From NCBI RefSeq assembly GCF_958304185.1, contig NZ_OY284433.1:806001-870000 (forward strand): DNA of 64,000 nt, read 5' to 3'. Source of the DNA: an uncultured Erythrobacter sp. (GTDB taxonomy: Bacteria > Pseudomonadota > Alphaproteobacteria > Sphingomonadales > Sphingomonadaceae). Below, in pieces: positions 62,791 through 64,000 of this stretch. How positions within the stretch are numbered: the stretch's first letter is position 1; every line of letters starts with the position of its first letter. Under the pieces are notes generated by a model. It saw only the letters and a list, made by a program, of their open reading frames with translations. It was not told the DNA's origin and did not search any database. The position numbers and the translations under genes are program-made.

Positions 62791-63615
62791 TTACATGACC
62801 GGCAAATTTCCGCCGATGGACGTGTTGGGTTCGCCGCCCACCGGGTGCGGCAGGCCCAGCGCATTGTTAACGGCGCGCCGCACTGGATTGGTGCAAATGG
62901 ACGGCCCGCTCGCGTAGTAGATCCGCCCTTCGAGGGTCCGTTTCTTTGCATTCGGGTTGACGATCACTTGGCCAGCATTGCCGACATCCCCGCCTTCGGC
63001 AATCGGATCGCAGCGGCGCAAGCTTATGGTGCCGTCTGCCGAGCGGTCAATCGCAGCGCATAGGAACGGCTCGTAGAATTCGAGGATGCGGACATTGCGC
63101 TGGTAGGAACCGGCCTTGTCCGACAGCACATATTGGGAACCGCGCGGTAGCACGGCCAACGCATCCGGCGCGATGCTCACCTGCGCAGGCGATTGGCCGA
63201 AATAGCCTGCGACCTGCCGGACGATCCCCTCCTGATAGCTCTGGCTCGCATACCACCGGTCAAATGCGGCGGCGTTGGGGAAGGTCACATCGGATCGCCA
63301 GTTCACTGCATTGCGCCAGCAATCTCCCAGCCGCACCGTCTTGTCCCCTTGCCGGTCGACCGTCACGCCTTCCGGCAGGGCAAACGCCGCTTTGACGAGC
63401 GCGGTTTCATCATCGAAGTAATCGCCCTGGCTGTCGATCTGCACGATCGCCATCGGCAGGCCGATGCACGACAGGAACGCCAGCGTGGCCAGCACCTGCA
63501 CCGGAAGTGTCTTCCACACCGCCGTTGGGGTCAGCCGGTGGGCCAGAATCAGCAGAGCGAGCACCGCGGCGGGCACCCCGAACAGGGACAGAATGGCAAA
63601 GGTGAAGCCGGTCAT
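62791..63615 (-). CDS. Hypothetical membrane-anchored protein
   Basis: I do not recognise this 274-residue protein. Two membrane helices lie at about residues 5-26 and 38-58, followed by a periplasmic part of about 200 residues with NAVNWRSDVTFPNAAAFDRW, YQEGIVRQVAGYFG, a Cys in FLCAAID and another in LRRCDPI, and a C-terminal SGPSICTNPVRRAVNNALGL. The Cys residues may form disulfides. It lies 53 bases after the DUF6445-like gene on the same strand. Confidence 0.7.
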   Translation of the reverse strand: MTGFTFAILSLFGVPAAVLALLILAHRLTPTAVWKTLPVQVLATLAFLSCIGLPMAIVQIDSQGDYFDDETALVKAAFALPEGVTVDRQGDKTVRLGDCWRNAVNWRSDVTFPNAAAFDRWYASQSYQEGIVRQVAGYFGQSPAQVSIAPDALAVLPRGSQYVLSDKAGSYQRNVRILEFYEPFLCAAIDRSADGTISLRRCDPIAEGGDVGNAGQVIVNPNAKKRTLEGRIYYASGPSICTNPVRRAVNNALGLPHPVGGEPNTSIGGNLPVM

Positions 63616-63668
63616 TGCGCCATGATAACTGCCGGTTCACCAAGAATTGTAAAGCTCCGGTTGGCCCC

Positions 63669-64000
63669 TCAGCTGCCGAACAGGAACATGTTGACCGTCA
63701 GCCGCCCCTTGGCCGGATCTTCGGACAGGGCCGCGGGATCAGGAATGATACCCGAATGCAGCTGCCGCCCGCGATACAGCGCCATCCGGTCAGGCCGCGC
63801 CTCGACCGCGCCGATCTGTTCGAAAGCATCGCTGTCCCCCAGCGGATAGCCAGGCGGCGGCGAACCATATTCGCGCTCGTCCTCGACCAGCGCCGCGGCA
63901 TAGGCGGCCTCGCGCTCAGGCGTGATCGCTTCGAACCCGGTGCGGCGATGGCGGTAGAACGCCGTACCGCCGCTCTCCGGCCCATCGAGGTAATGCATGA
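63669..64000 (-). CDS. DUF6445-like (2OG-Fe(II) oxygenase-type) protein, 5' end outside window
   Basis: The last 110 or so residues of a protein that continues past base 64000. MHYLDGPESGGTAFYRHRRT and ALYRGRQLHSGIIPDP resemble the double-stranded beta-helix core of prolyl-hydroxylase-like DUF6445 proteins, with His residues in place to bind iron and an Arg in GRLTVNMFLFG for 2-oxoglutarate. The ATG at 63998 is internal to the family alignment, so it is not taken as the start. In sphingomonads such genes occur near tryptophan halogenase/SapC genes. Confidence 0.65.
   Translation of the reverse strand, partial: MHYLDGPESGGTAFYRHRRTGFEAITPEREAAYAAALVEDEREYGSPPPGYPLGDSDAFEQIGAVEARPDRMALYRGRQLHSGIIPDPAALSEDPAKGRLTVNMFLFGS

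Noticed and set aside
1-64000. tRNA, rRNA, CRISPR, prophage, transposon or toxin-antitoxin loci
   Set aside because: I read through the window for cloverleaf-type or direct-repeat arrays and for the typical proteins and found none.

Overview
The window is a gene-dense, high-GC stretch of bacterial chromosome made almost entirely of housekeeping and metabolic genes. Protein content points to the Alphaproteobacteria, order Sphingomonadales, most likely the Erythrobacteraceae (Erythrobacter/Porphyrobacter type). The main clues are the alphaproteobacterial-type glutamate-cysteine ligase, the ctaC-ctaD-ctaB-ctaG-ctaE-DUF983-surf1-thrC order, CobS, a short HisG, a carotenoid oxygenase, and short palindromic repeats of a kind common in sphingomonads. 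I saw no rRNA, tRNA, CRISPR array, prophage, transposase or plasmid gene.

Layout. 1-10.6 kb: gshA (cut by the window edge), an ABM monooxygenase, a large ICMT-like membrane methyltransferase, bamB with its YfgM-like partner, a glycosyltransferase/hydrolase pair, selO and astD. 10.6-18.5 kb: a lipoprotein, a 318-base gene-free stretch with a candidate small RNA, rarD, pyrC, ygfZ, a TetR regulator, a GNAT enzyme, the rplU-rpmA operon with promoter and terminator, and a lipoprotein-fnrL operon. 18-30 kb (minus strand): an Fnr-box-preceded membrane protein, moaE-moaD-moaA, an SDR-derived small protein, folB, an rRNA-type methyltransferase, thrC, and the aa3 cytochrome c oxidase cluster, including a 43-residue membrane protein that is easy to miss. 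30-36.9 kb (plus): pyrE, a serine hydrolase, pdxJ, a small membrane protein that seems to start at CTG, acpS, lepB, a DUF3089 hydrolase, ruvX and two hotdog thioesterases. 36.9-40.1 kb (minus): a class A PBP and cobS. 40-47 kb: an MpaB-type protein and a detoxification-like GST/VOC/GST/SRPBCC run, a J-domain protein, bolA, a Nudix enzyme, an SDR and an epoxide-hydrolase-like enzyme. 47-54 kb: a DUF2332 protein, hisG-hisD-nusB, thiL and the proton-pumping pyrophosphatase hppA. 54-64 kb: an acyltransferase/JmjC-cupin pair, tesB, a universal stress protein and a carotenoid oxygenase around a second Fnr box, a DUF885 peptidase-like protein, an OmpA protein and two less characterised proteins.

Functional links. 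The strongest regulatory picture is an oxygen-responsive one: an Fnr-family regulator with all four expected cluster cysteines, plus two perfect TTGAC-N4-ATCAA boxes, each about 60 bp upstream of a minus-strand gene (a three-helix membrane protein and a universal stress protein). The terminal oxidase genes lie nearby but show no such box. Molybdopterin and folate genes share one minus-strand run. No clearly novel multi-gene system was found. The best leads are the CTG-start small protein, the truncated SDR beside the pterin genes, the candidate RNA at 11.4-11.6 kb, cobS without cobT beside it, and the Fnr-box genes.
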